The position numbers were made by a program, and so were the translations under genes. Below are positions 8,664-17,271 of a stretch of DNA of 64,000 nt, piece by piece. Each line of letters opens with the position of its first letter. Position 1 is the stretch's first letter. The notes beneath the pieces are model-generated. The model was given only the letters and a program-made list of their open reading frames with translations. It had not been told where the DNA came from and did no database searches. Origin of the DNA: Clostridium sp. AM34-11AC (GTDB taxonomy: Bacteria > Bacillota > Clostridia > Lachnospirales > Lachnospiraceae); contig NZ_QWGL01000004.1 in the NCBI RefSeq assembly GCF_003435375.1, positions 62,001-126,000 on the forward strand, given 5' to 3'.

Positions 8664-9878
8664 ATGAAAAATCTTGTAATCGGACAGTCCGGCGGACCTA
8701 CCGCCGTCATCAACGCGAGCCTTTATGGTGCGGTAAAAGCATTCAGGGAATCCGGCGCGGACGGACATGTTCTCGGAATGATCAACGGAATCGAGGGATT
8801 CCTCGCTGACCATGTGATGGACCTTTCCACAGACCTCTCTGACAAGGAACTTGAGCTCTTAAAGCTCACTCCGGCCGCATACCTTGGTTCCTGCCGTTAT
8901 AAACTTCCGGCAGATTTAGACAGTGAAGTTTACCCTGCGATCTTCGATAACTTCCGTGAGATGAACATCGGATACTTCCTCTATGTGGGCGGAAACGACT
9001 CCATGGATACCGTGGACAAGCTCTCCCGCTATGCGGAGAAGATTGGAAGCGATGTGAAATTCATCGGAATCCCGAAGACCATCGACAACGATCTTGTCCT
9101 CACCGACCACACACCGGGCTTCGGAAGCGCCGCAAAGTATGTTGCCTCCACCGTCCGCGAGATCGTCCTCGACGCCTCCGTCTATCAGCAGAGATCCGTC
9201 ACCATCGTCGAGATCATGGGACGCCACGCAGGATGGCTCACCGCTGCTTCCAGGCTTGCAAGAAAATATGAGGGCGACAACCCATGCCTTATCTACCTCC
9301 CGGAGACTCCGTTCTCCTTAGAGCAGTTCTATAATGACCTGGACGCTGCATTCAAGAAATCCCCGAACCTCGTTGTCTGCGTCTCCGAGGGAATTGCCGA
9401 TGAGGGCGGCACCTTTGTCTGCGAGTACTCCGACGCAGCGAAGCTCGATTCCTTCGGTCACAAGATGCTCACCGGCTGCGGTGAGGTCTTGGAAAGCTTT
9501 GTCCGCGACAAGTTCGGCGTGAAAGTCCGCTCCATCGAGTTAAATGTCAACCAGCGCTGCAGCGGCATGATGGTATCTGAGACGGATATCGAGGAAGCTG
9601 CCATGGCAGGCGCTGCCGGTGTGAAGGCAGTTCTCGCCGGGGAGACAAAGAAGATGATCGCCTTCAAGCGTGACTCCGACATGCCGTACAAGATGCACTG
9701 CACACCGGAGGATGTAAGCCTCATCTGCAATCAGGAAAAGAAATTCCCAAAGGAATGGATCAACGCGGCAGGAAACGATATCACCGATGACTTCTCAGCT
9801 TACGCTCTCCCGCTGATCCAGGGCGAGCCGAAGCGCGTGATGGAGAACGGGGTGCCGAAATACCTGTACAGAAAGTAA
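8664..9878 (+). CDS. pfp: 6-phosphofructokinase, probably pyrophosphate-dependent
   Basis: Phosphorylates fructose-6-phosphate to fructose-1,6-bisphosphate in glycolysis. The protein has 404 residues and starts MKNLVIGQSGGPTAVINAS. Two positions that separate PPi- from ATP-dependent enzymes both point to PPi: the GGDGS loop reads GGNDS (Asp where ATP enzymes have Gly), and the catalytic loop reads PKTIDND (Lys where ATP enzymes have Gly). The first Asp of the loop is replaced by Asn, which is less common. MGRHAGWLT is the family F6P-binding segment. Such enzymes are reversible and save ATP in anaerobes. The gene is monocistronic, with its own promoter and a strong terminator. Confidence 0.88.
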   Translation: MKNLVIGQSGGPTAVINASLYGAVKAFRESGADGHVLGMINGIEGFLADHVMDLSTDLSDKELELLKLTPAAYLGSCRYKLPADLDSEVYPAIFDNFREMNIGYFLYVGGNDSMDTVDKLSRYAEKIGSDVKFIGIPKTIDNDLVLTDHTPGFGSAAKYVASTVREIVLDASVYQQRSVTIVEIMGRHAGWLTAASRLARKYEGDNPCLIYLPETPFSLEQFYNDLDAAFKKSPNLVVCVSEGIADEGGTFVCEYSDAAKLDSFGHKMLTGCGEVLESFVRDKFGVKVRSIELNVNQRCSGMMVSETDIEEAAMAGAAGVKAVLAGETKKMIAFKRDSDMPYKMHCTPEDVSLICNQEKKFPKEWINAAGNDITDDFSAYALPLIQGEPKRVMENGVPKYLYRK

Positions 9879-9932
9879 GTTTGGTATTATCACCCATAAC
9901 CGCGAATTTTAACAAAACTCTTCAACAAAAGC

Positions 9933-9967
9933 AAAAGCCCGTGAAAACATGCTTCCACGGGCTTTTT
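9933..9967 (+). terminator. Rho-independent terminator of pfp (possibly bidirectional)
   Basis: Stem AAAAGCCCGTG/CACGGGCTTTT followed by a T-run. A-rich and T-rich flanks on both sides would allow it to work also for the converging spoIID-like gene. Confidence 0.9.
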
Positions 9968-10105
9968 CCTTTTCTTTCCTTGGTAAGAACTCTCCCACTT
10001 CCTGTCCCAGACTTATTCAAGATCGAAACAGCCCTGCACCGCTGCCAAACGAAATCCACTTTTCCATTTAACTGCTGCACAGAGCTGTTTATTTTTCATA
10101 TTCCA

Positions 10106-12406
10106 TTAATTCACTTCACTGATATCCATCAGCCCGCACCCGTCATAGAAGAACTTTAAAATCTCCTGGCAGGTCTTTCCCTGCTTTGCCATGCCCTGGG
10201 CACCGTTCTGGCTCATGCCGACACCGTGTCCGAAGCCGCCTCCGTAGATTGTGAAGGTCGTCACCTGATTTTCATCGGTTCCGTTGTTCTCGATATAGAT
10301 GAAACCGCTGGGAAGTGTATCCCATCCCGTAGATGTGGAACCGTCTTTCCTGTTGTATACAAGTGATACATTTCCGAGAATGCTGCGGATCCTGCTCTGC
10401 CCGGAAAATGTCTTGGAACCTTCCGTTCCAACGACCTTCAGGGTCTTCGCGTATCCACCCGCTCCCCTGGATGTGATCGTAAGTCCCGTGATCCTGCCGA
10501 CCCCGCCGATCTTTTCGTCCAGGATCGTGCTGGTGGTCTTCGTGTTCCAACGGAACATCGGGAAGTCAGAGTCGTAGGCATCTGTGTTCTCGTCCTTGAT
10601 AAAGCTCTCAAAGGCCTCGTTGGATGTCAGATCCAGCTTCTTCGCCTTGTTGTTGATCGTGACTGCCCTGAGGTACGGCGTGTTGGACGCATCCGCTCCC
10701 CACACACTTCCGTCGGTTCCATGCCCGTCAGATGTGGAGTAATAGAACGCCTCGATGGGATCCCCGTTGTATTCCAGAAGCTGACCAAAGGTCTCATTCA
10801 CAGCGGTATCCGTGGAATCGAAGGTCAGCGTGTTGTTGTACACCTGGAAATTCGTGCTGTCATCCACATGGGCACCGTAGGTCGAGTAGGCATTGCCCTG
10901 AATCTGCCTCCATGCGTAGGTTCTCGCACAGACCGCCTGGGCCTTCAGCGCCTCCAGCTCATAAGTCGGCGGCATCTCGCTCGGTGTCACCCGCTTTAAA
11001 TATTCCTCGAGATCCACCTCGTTTAAGAGAAGCAGGCCGTCGCTCTCCTCCGTGATCTCCATATGTCCCGGATAGACGGGCATTCCCTGAGCGCGCTCCA
11101 GACTGTGTACCGTGATCATTCCGCCTTCATTTGCGGAACGGAATGTGAGACGCCCACTTGCGACCCTTGAATCTCCCGGTTTTATCGTCACCGTCTCCCC
11201 TGCTGCGATGGACTCCGTCTTTGCATCCTTCTCATCTCCGTACTCCAACACTGCCATGGAGTCGCAGGAAAGTGTGATCGTATCATGGAACAGTGACTTA
11301 AATCCGTTCGTCATGATAAGCACGCGGATCATGTCGATATCCGGTTTCTCCGTCGTCAGGGCCGCACAGATCTTTCCATCCGCCACCACAAATTCCTGCA
11401 TGTGGTAGCCGACGAGAATATCCTTCTTCTGCTGTTCCCTGAGAACACCGTAGGTCCGATAGATCTTAAACTGATCCGCCAGCGGCACGCTGCCGTAGCC
11501 GTCGATCTCAATCTCTGTGTCGCGGACCGCAAGGACCGTTCCGGTGATCTTCTCTTTCTTCAGCACCAGTCGTTTTGGGGTTCCGCCCTTTAAGTACAGA
11601 TCTCCGATCTGACCGGAGATCTCGCTCTCATCCTTTAAAACTCCCTTTACCGGAAATTCCCTCTGGATATTTCCGATAAAGACCGTCACTGTCTTTCCGG
11701 AGAATCCCGAGATCCAGGCATTCTCGTAGACGATCTCGTCCGAGACCATCTCCTCCACCTTTAAGATCTCATCGTCTCTCGCCAGAAACCGGATCTTCTG
11801 ATCAATATATCCGTCGAGGTAAAGTCCCTCAAACTGAAAAATACCGTCCCTCGTGTAGGCTGTCCATGCAGGCGCACCATCCACATTGTCCGGTGTTCCG
11901 TAAAGGTCCGTCTCCACCTCGGCCACAGCTCTGTCCGGATCCACCGCCGCGCGGAACGCGTCATAGAACTTCCAGAAATTCTCACTGGAGACCGCCTTTT
12001 TCGCCCGGTCACCGGAATCCACATAAGAAAGGAGCGCATCTGTTTCCCCTTTTCCCTCTTCCGATGCCTTTTTTGCCCAGTCTGAAAGAACCGCGTATGT
12101 AACTGCGGACGTAGCGCTCCGCTCGTCCGCTTTGACCGATCCGCTGTCAAGATATCCCTGACCATAGAGGTAGTCCATATATTTCACATACCACTGGTCC
12201 GATAGATCTTCATCAAAATTCGACGTCTCCGGCGCATTTTCAAGAATTCCATCCCCCGACTCCAGTGTCAGTGCCACCGTCCGGGATGCCGCTGCCAGGG
12301 AGACTCCATCCTCTTCCCTGTCCAGAAGTACGATCACGATCAGCAGAACCACGATGAACGTCGTGACTCCCGCCATCCAGTTTATCAGTTTCCTTCTCTC
12401 GTTCAT
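10106..12406 (-). CDS. SpoIID/LytB-domain protein
   Basis: Membrane-anchored protein of 766 residues. An N-terminal signal-anchor helix (about residues 11-28) precedes a long extracytoplasmic part. The C-terminal third is a SpoIID/LytB domain: VTPSEMPPTYELEALKAQAV is the classic start, followed by ARTYAWRQ, and GGFGHGVGMSQNGAQGMA near the end. SpoIID is the lytic transglycosylase of forespore engulfment. This protein is more than twice the length of SpoIID, and the first 430 residues match nothing I recognise, so it is more likely a vegetative or auxiliary wall enzyme of the family than SpoIID itself. GGAAAGG precedes the ATG. The AI-2E-family gene lies 34 bp upstream in the same direction. 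Confidence 0.85.
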   Translation of the reverse strand: MNERRKLINWMAGVTTFIVVLLIVIVLLDREEDGVSLAAASRTVALTLESGDGILENAPETSNFDEDLSDQWYVKYMDYLYGQGYLDSGSVKADERSATSAVTYAVLSDWAKKASEEGKGETDALLSYVDSGDRAKKAVSSENFWKFYDAFRAAVDPDRAVAEVETDLYGTPDNVDGAPAWTAYTRDGIFQFEGLYLDGYIDQKIRFLARDDEILKVEEMVSDEIVYENAWISGFSGKTVTVFIGNIQREFPVKGVLKDESEISGQIGDLYLKGGTPKRLVLKKEKITGTVLAVRDTEIEIDGYGSVPLADQFKIYRTYGVLREQQKKDILVGYHMQEFVVADGKICAALTTEKPDIDMIRVLIMTNGFKSLFHDTITLSCDSMAVLEYGDEKDAKTESIAAGETVTIKPGDSRVASGRLTFRSANEGGMITVHSLERAQGMPVYPGHMEITEESDGLLLLNEVDLEEYLKRVTPSEMPPTYELEALKAQAVCARTYAWRQIQGNAYSTYGAHVDDSTNFQVYNNTLTFDSTDTAVNETFGQLLEYNGDPIEAFYYSTSDGHGTDGSVWGADASNTPYLRAVTINNKAKKLDLTSNEAFESFIKDENTDAYDSDFPMFRWNTKTTSTILDEKIGGVGRITGLTITSRGAGGYAKTLKVVGTEGSKTFSGQSRIRSILGNVSLVYNRKDGSTSTGWDTLPSGFIYIENNGTDENQVTTFTIYGGGFGHGVGMSQNGAQGMAKQGKTCQEILKFFYDGCGLMDISEVN

Positions 12407-12440
12407 AATTCCTTTCCCGACCAGAACCAGCTACTGTTCG

Positions 12441-13751
12441 TCACCGTGTTTTTTTATACTCGCCGTTCTGTTCGTCGATCCGCTTCAGATTTACATAGTC
12501 CTCTTCTTTTATGCTCAGACTCTTCTTTGAAAGGAGATATTCCTGAATCTGATTATAAATATGAATGATGACTGCCATCAACGGAACCGCAATGATCATT
12601 CCCACAAATCCGCACAATCCGCCGAACAGCAGGATCGAAAACAGTACACCAAAGCTGGAAACACCTGTGGAATTTCCCAGGATCTTCGGTCCTAAAATAT
12701 TTCCGTCAAACTGCTGAAGCACAAGGATCAGCCCGATAAAGTACAGACACTGTTTCGGACTGATGAGGAATACGAGGATCGCGCACGGAGCTGCTCCAAT
12801 AAATGGTCCGAAGAACGGTATCACATTCGTCACTCCGATGATCACGCTGATCAGCAGCTCATACGGCAGCTTAAACAGATGCATCAGGATAAAGCAGAGA
12901 ATTCCGATGATCAGGGAATCGATCAGTTTTCCGATAATAAAGCCGGAAAACGCTTTTTTAATAAACTGGAATTCAGCCACAACGATATTGGCCGCTTTCA
13001 GTGGAAGAACGGAATAAATAAATTTTTTTCCCTGCGCTGATAGGGATTCCTTGATATTTAACAGATAGATCATAACGATCAATCCGATCAGCATGTTTTT
13101 TGTCAGCGTGATCACATTCATGACTCCGCTGGATACGCCGCCGACAATCTTCTCAATATTCTGGAAGTTCTGGAAATTGGAGAGATTCGACATTAAGTCC
13201 GTCTCCATCCAGCTCTGAAAATACTGGGCTGACTGCTCGTAAATATTTAAGATTGCCTGCTCCACCGGCGGGTTGTTCACGAAGAATTCCGTCAGCCAGT
13301 CATACACGTTCTGGAAATAAACCGGCATCATGTTGATGATCCCCACGATACTGGAATAGAGCTGCGGGATGATCATGCTGGAAAGGCTTACGACCACCAC
13401 GATCAGAAACGCAAGGCTTATCACTGTTCCAACGGCTTTTCCAAGGAAATTGCCGAAGGATTCACTCTTGAACCGTTTCTTTGGCGCGATCTTCTTTTCC
13501 TCGTCCTCTTTTTTCTTGTCGTCATCGTGCACATACACGACTGTATTGTAGCACCAGTTATAGACCGGAGACATTAAAAAAGCAAGTACAGCGCCGTAGA
13601 TCACCGGTGCCAGGACAAACCGCACTTTTCCCAGAAAGGCAAACACTGCATTCCTCTCCAGAAACAGAAAGACGACAAACACCGCTGCGATCAGTACCAG
13701 GATTGCCGTCACCCCCATGTAAATGTATCGTTCGAACCGTTCATTTTTCAT
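12441..13751 (-). CDS. AI-2E family transporter (PerM-like)
   Basis: Polytopic membrane protein of 436 residues with about eight hydrophobic helices. The soluble segment between helices (about 150-215) contains VQDWLTEF-like amphipathic stretches, and the family segment IIGVTNVIPFFGPFIGA is present, followed by LQQFDGNILGPKILG. Family members have been proposed to export autoinducer-2 or to act as Na+/H+ antiporters; the name does not prove either. AAAGGAG precedes the ATG. The gene is probably co-transcribed with the SpoIID-like gene 34 bp downstream. Confidence 0.85.
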   Translation of the reverse strand: MKNERFERYIYMGVTAILVLIAAVFVVFLFLERNAVFAFLGKVRFVLAPVIYGAVLAFLMSPVYNWCYNTVVYVHDDDKKKEDEEKKIAPKKRFKSESFGNFLGKAVGTVISLAFLIVVVVSLSSMIIPQLYSSIVGIINMMPVYFQNVYDWLTEFFVNNPPVEQAILNIYEQSAQYFQSWMETDLMSNLSNFQNFQNIEKIVGGVSSGVMNVITLTKNMLIGLIVMIYLLNIKESLSAQGKKFIYSVLPLKAANIVVAEFQFIKKAFSGFIIGKLIDSLIIGILCFILMHLFKLPYELLISVIIGVTNVIPFFGPFIGAAPCAILVFLISPKQCLYFIGLILVLQQFDGNILGPKILGNSTGVSSFGVLFSILLFGGLCGFVGMIIAVPLMAVIIHIYNQIQEYLLSKKSLSIKEEDYVNLKRIDEQNGEYKKTR

Positions 13752-13933
13752 AAAAAAGTTTCTCCTTTGCAGTTGTTTCTTCCATTCATATCATATGTAT
13801 CGAAACCTGTTTGCACCCATAATATCATACTTCGATCATTTAGAAAAGAGTATTAACAGAATCTGAACATTCCCCGCATTCCAAAACCGTCGTTTGGAAA
13901 TCCTCGCAGGCGGTCTTTCCTATAAAGTGAAAA

Positions 13934-14071
13934 GAATGTGCCTTGGCGCATTCTCGCACCTCGCGCGGTCGCTTGCGACAATCTATATCTTCGCGCGAGT
14001 GCGCATCACTGGCACGTTAGTGCCTTTTCATGTAACAGGAAATTTCTCAGAATTTCCTGTTACATGAAAAG
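13934..14071 (-). repeat. Dispersed element family A, long copy 1
   Basis: Read on the minus strand the element begins in the T-tract of the ssrS terminator. It has a perfect 21-bp stem (14024-14044 with 14051-14071, 6-nt loop), then GGCAC-GTGCC-type palindromes, GTCGC-aa-GCGAC, and ends near GGCACATTC. A near copy is at 17272-17401, and shorter relatives are at 36870, 51447 and 52966. Confidence 0.8.
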
Positions 14072-14093
14072 AAGCAGCGATCTCTCGCTGCTT
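14066..14093 (-). terminator. Terminator of the probable 6S RNA gene
   Basis: Stem AAGCAGCGA/TCGCTGCTT with a 4-nt loop, followed on the minus strand by CTTTTC. On the plus strand six T also follow, so it could work in both directions. Confidence 0.8.
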
Positions 14094-14297
14094 TTTTATC
14101 TTTCGCAATCCCAAAATGCCGTTTCCTGAATAATTGACGCCTAGCAATGCTAGGTGGGCATCCGCACTTAAACATCTGCCTTCCACTCTTTGGAGGCCTG
14201 ACATCCGTTCAAAAATATAGGAATCCCGTATGTCAAAATGTAGGTTCAAAATAGACAGGAGTGTCGAACATCCCAGGAATCACATTCCCTTTAACTG
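14072..14297 (-). ncRNA. ssrS: Probable 6S RNA
   Basis: A perfect sigma-A promoter and a strong terminator bracket about 225 nt without a convincing reading frame. By hand the transcript folds as a rod. The 5' part pairs with the 3' part (UUCCUG with CAGGAA, and AAUGU with GCAUU outside it). A large open middle follows, with a small hairpin CCUAGC-auu-GCUAGG on its 3' side. An apical hairpin GCCU..CCA/UGG..AGGC is supported by UUGAAC/GUUUAA. Closing stem, central bubble and apical stem are the architecture of 6S RNA, which binds the housekeeping RNA polymerase in stationary phase. Size fits. The identification rests on architecture, not on a database match. A 73-codon frame inside it is considered spurious. 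Confidence 0.65.
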
Positions 14298-14303
14298 AGA
14301 ACT

Positions 14304-14332
14304 ATTATAGCGCATCACGGATCATTTTTCAA
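14304..14332 (-). promoter_or_regulatory. Sigma-A promoter of the probable 6S RNA gene
   Basis: TTGAAA, 17-bp spacer, TATAAT on the minus strand. No gene follows except the ncRNA ending at the hairpin near 14072. 14333-14477 holds only the short gap after the HAD gene. Confidence 0.85.
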
Positions 14333-14477
14333 GTTCCATTTCCTGGTGTCATGTATTTTTCTGCGACTCATAATTACAACTCCCGACATAGCTGTAAACC
14401 GGATCTTCGATCCCTGCTGTACTGTCTGTCTTGTCTTTAACACAGACAAAGCATCCCAAATATCGGCTGATCTTTTT

Positions 14478-15140
14478 TTACATCATACCTTTTAAGAGCT
14501 TTGCTGTCTCCTCCGGTGTCTCACAGAGGTAATCTGTCCCGGCGCTCTGGAGTTCTTCACGGCTTCCATATCCGTAAAGCACGCCGATCACGGAAAGTCC
14601 CGTTTTCTTCGCACCGTATACATCATGTTCCCGGTCACCCACCATGATCACGGAAGGCTTCTCCTCCTCGCTGATGCAGTTTTCTTCCAGGACATAGCGG
14701 ATCACATCGTCCTTATTCACACGCGCTTCATCCATGGACGCGCCGCCGATAAATTTAAAATACTCTGTCAGTTGGAAATATTCCAGGACTTTCTTTGCGG
14801 TCTCCTCCGGCTTCGATGTTGCCACATAGAGTTCGAGGCCAGCCTCCTTTAAGGTCTTTAACATATCTTCCACGCCATCGAACGGCGCATTATCCATCCA
14901 GCCTTTCACATCGTAGTATTCCCGGAACACATAGATCGCATCATTTGCGTCCTTATCTGAAAAATTATAATATCTCTTAAAGCTGTCGAAGAGCGGCGGT
15001 CCCACAAACGGTTTCAAGACCGAAAGGTCATCCACATGGATGCCGTAATGTTTCAGCGCATACTGAACACCCCTCGTGATCCCTGGCATGGAATCCGTCA
15101 GTGTGCCGTCAAGATCAAAAAATACTCTTTTTAACTTCAT
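14478..15140 (-). CDS. HAD-superfamily hydrolase, phosphoglycolate phosphatase-like
   Basis: Cytoplasmic phosphatase of the Gph/PpaX type, 220 residues from the chosen start. Motif I FFDLDGTLTDS is at residues 6-16 with both catalytic Asp; motif II falls at VATSKPEE; motif III Lys and motif IV VMVGDREHDVYGAK follow. A helical cap is inserted after motif I. The substrate (phosphoglycolate, pyrophosphate from HPr-Ser-P turnover, or another small phosphate ester) cannot be named. Several upstream ATGs exist; I chose the ATG at 15140 because AGAGG lies 7 nt before it and the length then fits the family. Confidence 0.82.
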   Translation of the reverse strand: MKLKRVFFDLDGTLTDSMPGITRGVQYALKHYGIHVDDLSVLKPFVGPPLFDSFKRYYNFSDKDANDAIYVFREYYDVKGWMDNAPFDGVEDMLKTLKEAGLELYVATSKPEETAKKVLEYFQLTEYFKFIGGASMDEARVNKDDVIRYVLEENCISEEEKPSVIMVGDREHDVYGAKKTGLSVIGVLYGYGSREELQSAGTDYLCETPEETAKLLKGMM

Positions 15141-15325
15141 CATTTTTCCTCTTTCACGTATTTCCAATTTCATGAGTTTTATTATCCCATGCCCCCATTT
15201 AAATGTCAATTATAAAATCCTGTACTGCCCTTCCGCCAACCTCCACTATTTTCCATGGCTATCGACTTTTCGTTTTCAAACCGACAGAATATATCACCTG
15301 TATTCTATTTCAGATCTGCAGCTGC

Positions 15326-15376
15326 AAAAAAGCGGCACCCACCAGAACCGCTTTTTACGGTTCTGGCACATGCCGC
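15326..15376 (-). terminator. Terminator of the SleB-like gene
   Basis: Long hairpin, outer stem GCGGCA/TGCCGC and inner stem CCAGAACCG/CGGTTCTGG, followed by six T on the minus strand. Confidence 0.85.
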
Positions 15377-15408
15377 CTTTCCCTTATCCTTTTTATCTGA
15401 CCCGGAGT

Positions 15409-16350
15409 TTACCGGAAAAACTCGTGATTTCCATGTTTAAACAGGAATTCCAGATGTCTGTCAAACCAGCTGGCGTTCTTTTTTGATGACGCATGCCGGT
15501 TCATAAAATACAGGGCACCGTCCGTCAGGTCTTCACCTGAGAGCGCCCGCCCTACGGCCTCCACCGTCTCGGCTGTGACCCTGCATCTCTTGATGGAGCC
15601 GTTGGACACCGGTGAAAACTGGTGTTTCTGGTAGACAACTTTCGTGATCGTGTTCGGGAATGAGTCATTCTCCACACGGTTTAAGATCACGTTCGCCACC
15701 ATGACACGGCCTTCCATGTCACAGTTTCCAGCTTCCGCCTGCACGATCCGTAGAAGAACATCGTAGTCGCTGTCAGAGTAGCCGGTGAAAACTTCCCTTG
15801 CAGACTCCTCCGCCGCAGTCTCTTCCGCTTCCGCCTGTACCTCTGTCACAGGTGAGCCTTCTGCTTCCGCCTCAACCTGCACAGCTCCGGCCTCTGCGTT
15901 TCCCGCAGTTTCCACTTCCGGCCCCGCAGACTCATCCTGAGCCCCATTGCTCTCGTCTGCTTTTTCCGAATCTCCTGCGTCCTCGGCGCTGTTCTTATCA
16001 TTCGTCTCTGTATTTTCAGTTTCTTTCTCGATATCTGCTTCCGTCTCCGCGGATGATGCTTCATCCGCCGTCGTCTCATCCTCTAAAACATTTCCGTCTG
16101 TTTCCGGAAGAGCAGTATCTTCTGTCTCCTCCAGACTGTCTTCATCCGAACCTCCCTGCGTCTCTGCAAACGCTACGATCGCGTTTTTGCCTCCGCCCTG
16201 GAAGTCCACCGCTGTAAATGGAATCACTGCAATCAGTGTTGCGCCCATCGTGAGAATTGCCGCATTCCGGTGCATCTTCTTTGTCACACCGGTGAAGAGT
16301 GATTTCACAAACTGAAAGACTGTCTGAAGAAATGAGTTCCATGGATTCAT
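15409..16350 (-). CDS. Cell wall hydrolase, SleB/CwlJ (Hydrolase_2) domain
   Basis: Secreted or membrane-anchored peptidoglycan hydrolase of 313 residues. A hydrophobic segment near residues 30-48 (AAILTMGATLIAVIPFTAVD) is followed by an acidic Glu/Thr/Ser/Ala-rich linker of about 120 residues, then a C-terminal SleB-type domain. That domain begins at YDVLLRIVQAEAGNCDMEGR (the Glu in AEAG is the expected catalytic acid) and contains VANVILNRVEN and HQFSPVSNGS. SleB-type enzymes degrade cortex at germination, but clostridia also have vegetative paralogues. The long acidic linker and the sigma-A promoter suggest a vegetative wall enzyme. The start at 16350 is supported by AGAGGG before it; longer starts would overlap the promoter at 16421-16450. 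Confidence 0.85.
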   Translation of the reverse strand: MNPWNSFLQTVFQFVKSLFTGVTKKMHRNAAILTMGATLIAVIPFTAVDFQGGGKNAIVAFAETQGGSDEDSLEETEDTALPETDGNVLEDETTADEASSAETEADIEKETENTETNDKNSAEDAGDSEKADESNGAQDESAGPEVETAGNAEAGAVQVEAEAEGSPVTEVQAEAEETAAEESAREVFTGYSDSDYDVLLRIVQAEAGNCDMEGRVMVANVILNRVENDSFPNTITKVVYQKHQFSPVSNGSIKRCRVTAETVEAVGRALSGEDLTDGALYFMNRHASSKKNASWFDRHLEFLFKHGNHEFFR

Positions 16351-16420
16351 TTTTGAATACCCTCTTTCTCCGTCCTGTCGCCGGTTGTTCATTCCGACCG
16401 TTTTCCGGCCGGTGTCTGTG

Positions 16421-16450
16421 ATTATAGGAGAATGAGAGGGCAAATGTCAA
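16421..16450 (-). promoter_or_regulatory. Consensus sigma-A promoter of the SleB-like gene
   Basis: TTGACA, 18-bp spacer, TATAAT on the minus strand, about 70 bp before the ATG at 16350. Confidence 0.85.
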
Positions 16451-16585
16451 TAAGCCATGGCCAACTTTGTTACATTTTACAGCCCGTTTTTTAATGATTG
16501 TTACATTTTATTAATATCTTTTCCAAATATTATCGGCATAAAACCTAAATTTTTGGTGGTATTGGCAAGTATAAAATATTGCAAA

Positions 16586-16602
16586 TGTTACAATTTTGTT
16601 AA
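16586..16602 (+). promoter_or_regulatory. WalR (YycF)-like box upstream of the wall hydrolase gene
   Basis: TGTTAC-AATTT-TGTTAA fits the published WalR consensus of two TGTWAH hexamers spaced by 5 bp. It lies about 135 bp upstream of the -35 box of the SleB-like gene, in the opposite orientation. The surrounding 16451-16651 is AT-rich with two further TGTTACATTTTA half-sites and no gene. Confidence 0.35.
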
Positions 16603-16651
16603 ATATTGATTCCCCACTTTCAGGTGGTTTCCGATAACTTTTTCATTTATG

Positions 16652-17152
16652 TTAACCATTTTGCTGCAAATCCAGCAGTTTTGCTCCCACATAGTCCGCG
16701 AGAGTCTGCGGGGAAAGCAGTACCTGGAATCCCCTCTGGCCCGCGCTGACAGCGATCGTTTCGTATTTTAACGCCGCCTCATCAATAAAAGTCGGGAACT
16801 TTTTCTTCATTCCGATAGGAGAACAGCCACCGCGGATGTACCCCGTTGTGGCTAAAAGATCCTTCATCGGAAGCATCTCCACCTTCTTATCTCCCGCCGC
16901 TTTCGCCGCCTTTTTTAAATCTACTTCACCGTCCACAGGAATACAGCAGACGAGAAATCCGGTGCGTTCTCCCTTCAGTACAAGGGTCTTAAACACGCTT
17001 CCATGATCCACACCCAGCATGTCCGCCGCATGGCTTCCGGAGAGATCGTTCTCATCCACCGGGTACTCCTTCGCCTCGTAAGGGATTTTCGCGGCATCTA
17101 AAAGCCGCATCACATTTGTCTTTGTTTTATCATTTTTTGCAGATCTGCTCAT
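16652..17152 (-). CDS. ybaK: YbaK/EbsC family aminoacyl-tRNA deacylase
   Basis: Trans-editing enzyme of the YbaK type, which removes mis-charged Cys (or Ala/Ser in relatives) from tRNA-Pro. The protein is 166 residues. It starts MSRSAKNDKTKTNVMRLLDA, followed by IPYEAKEYP, the family segment VFKTLVLKGE (with the conserved Lys), and RGGCSPIGMKKKFPTF, the characteristic GGcSPiG loop. The start at 17152 has GGAGG 8 nt before it; an upstream in-frame ATG at 17236 has no such site. It stands alone, with no proS nearby. Confidence 0.87.
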   Translation of the reverse strand: MSRSAKNDKTKTNVMRLLDAAKIPYEAKEYPVDENDLSGSHAADMLGVDHGSVFKTLVLKGERTGFLVCCIPVDGEVDLKKAAKAAGDKKVEMLPMKDLLATTGYIRGGCSPIGMKKKFPTFIDEAALKYETIAVSAGQRGFQVLLSPQTLADYVGAKLLDLQQNG

Positions 17153-17271
17153 AAATATTTCCTCCTGAACACAGCCTTTTCCCTGCGCCGCATCTGCCCG
17201 CAGTCCGGTATTTAATCCTTTTAGGCTGCACATCATTTATACAACGGAATACGCAAAAAAGCAATAATAAA

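Noticed and set aside
14028..14249. Minus-strand frame of 73 codons
   Set aside because: It lies inside the probable 6S RNA, runs through the terminator hairpin and into repeat A, and has no ribosome binding site.
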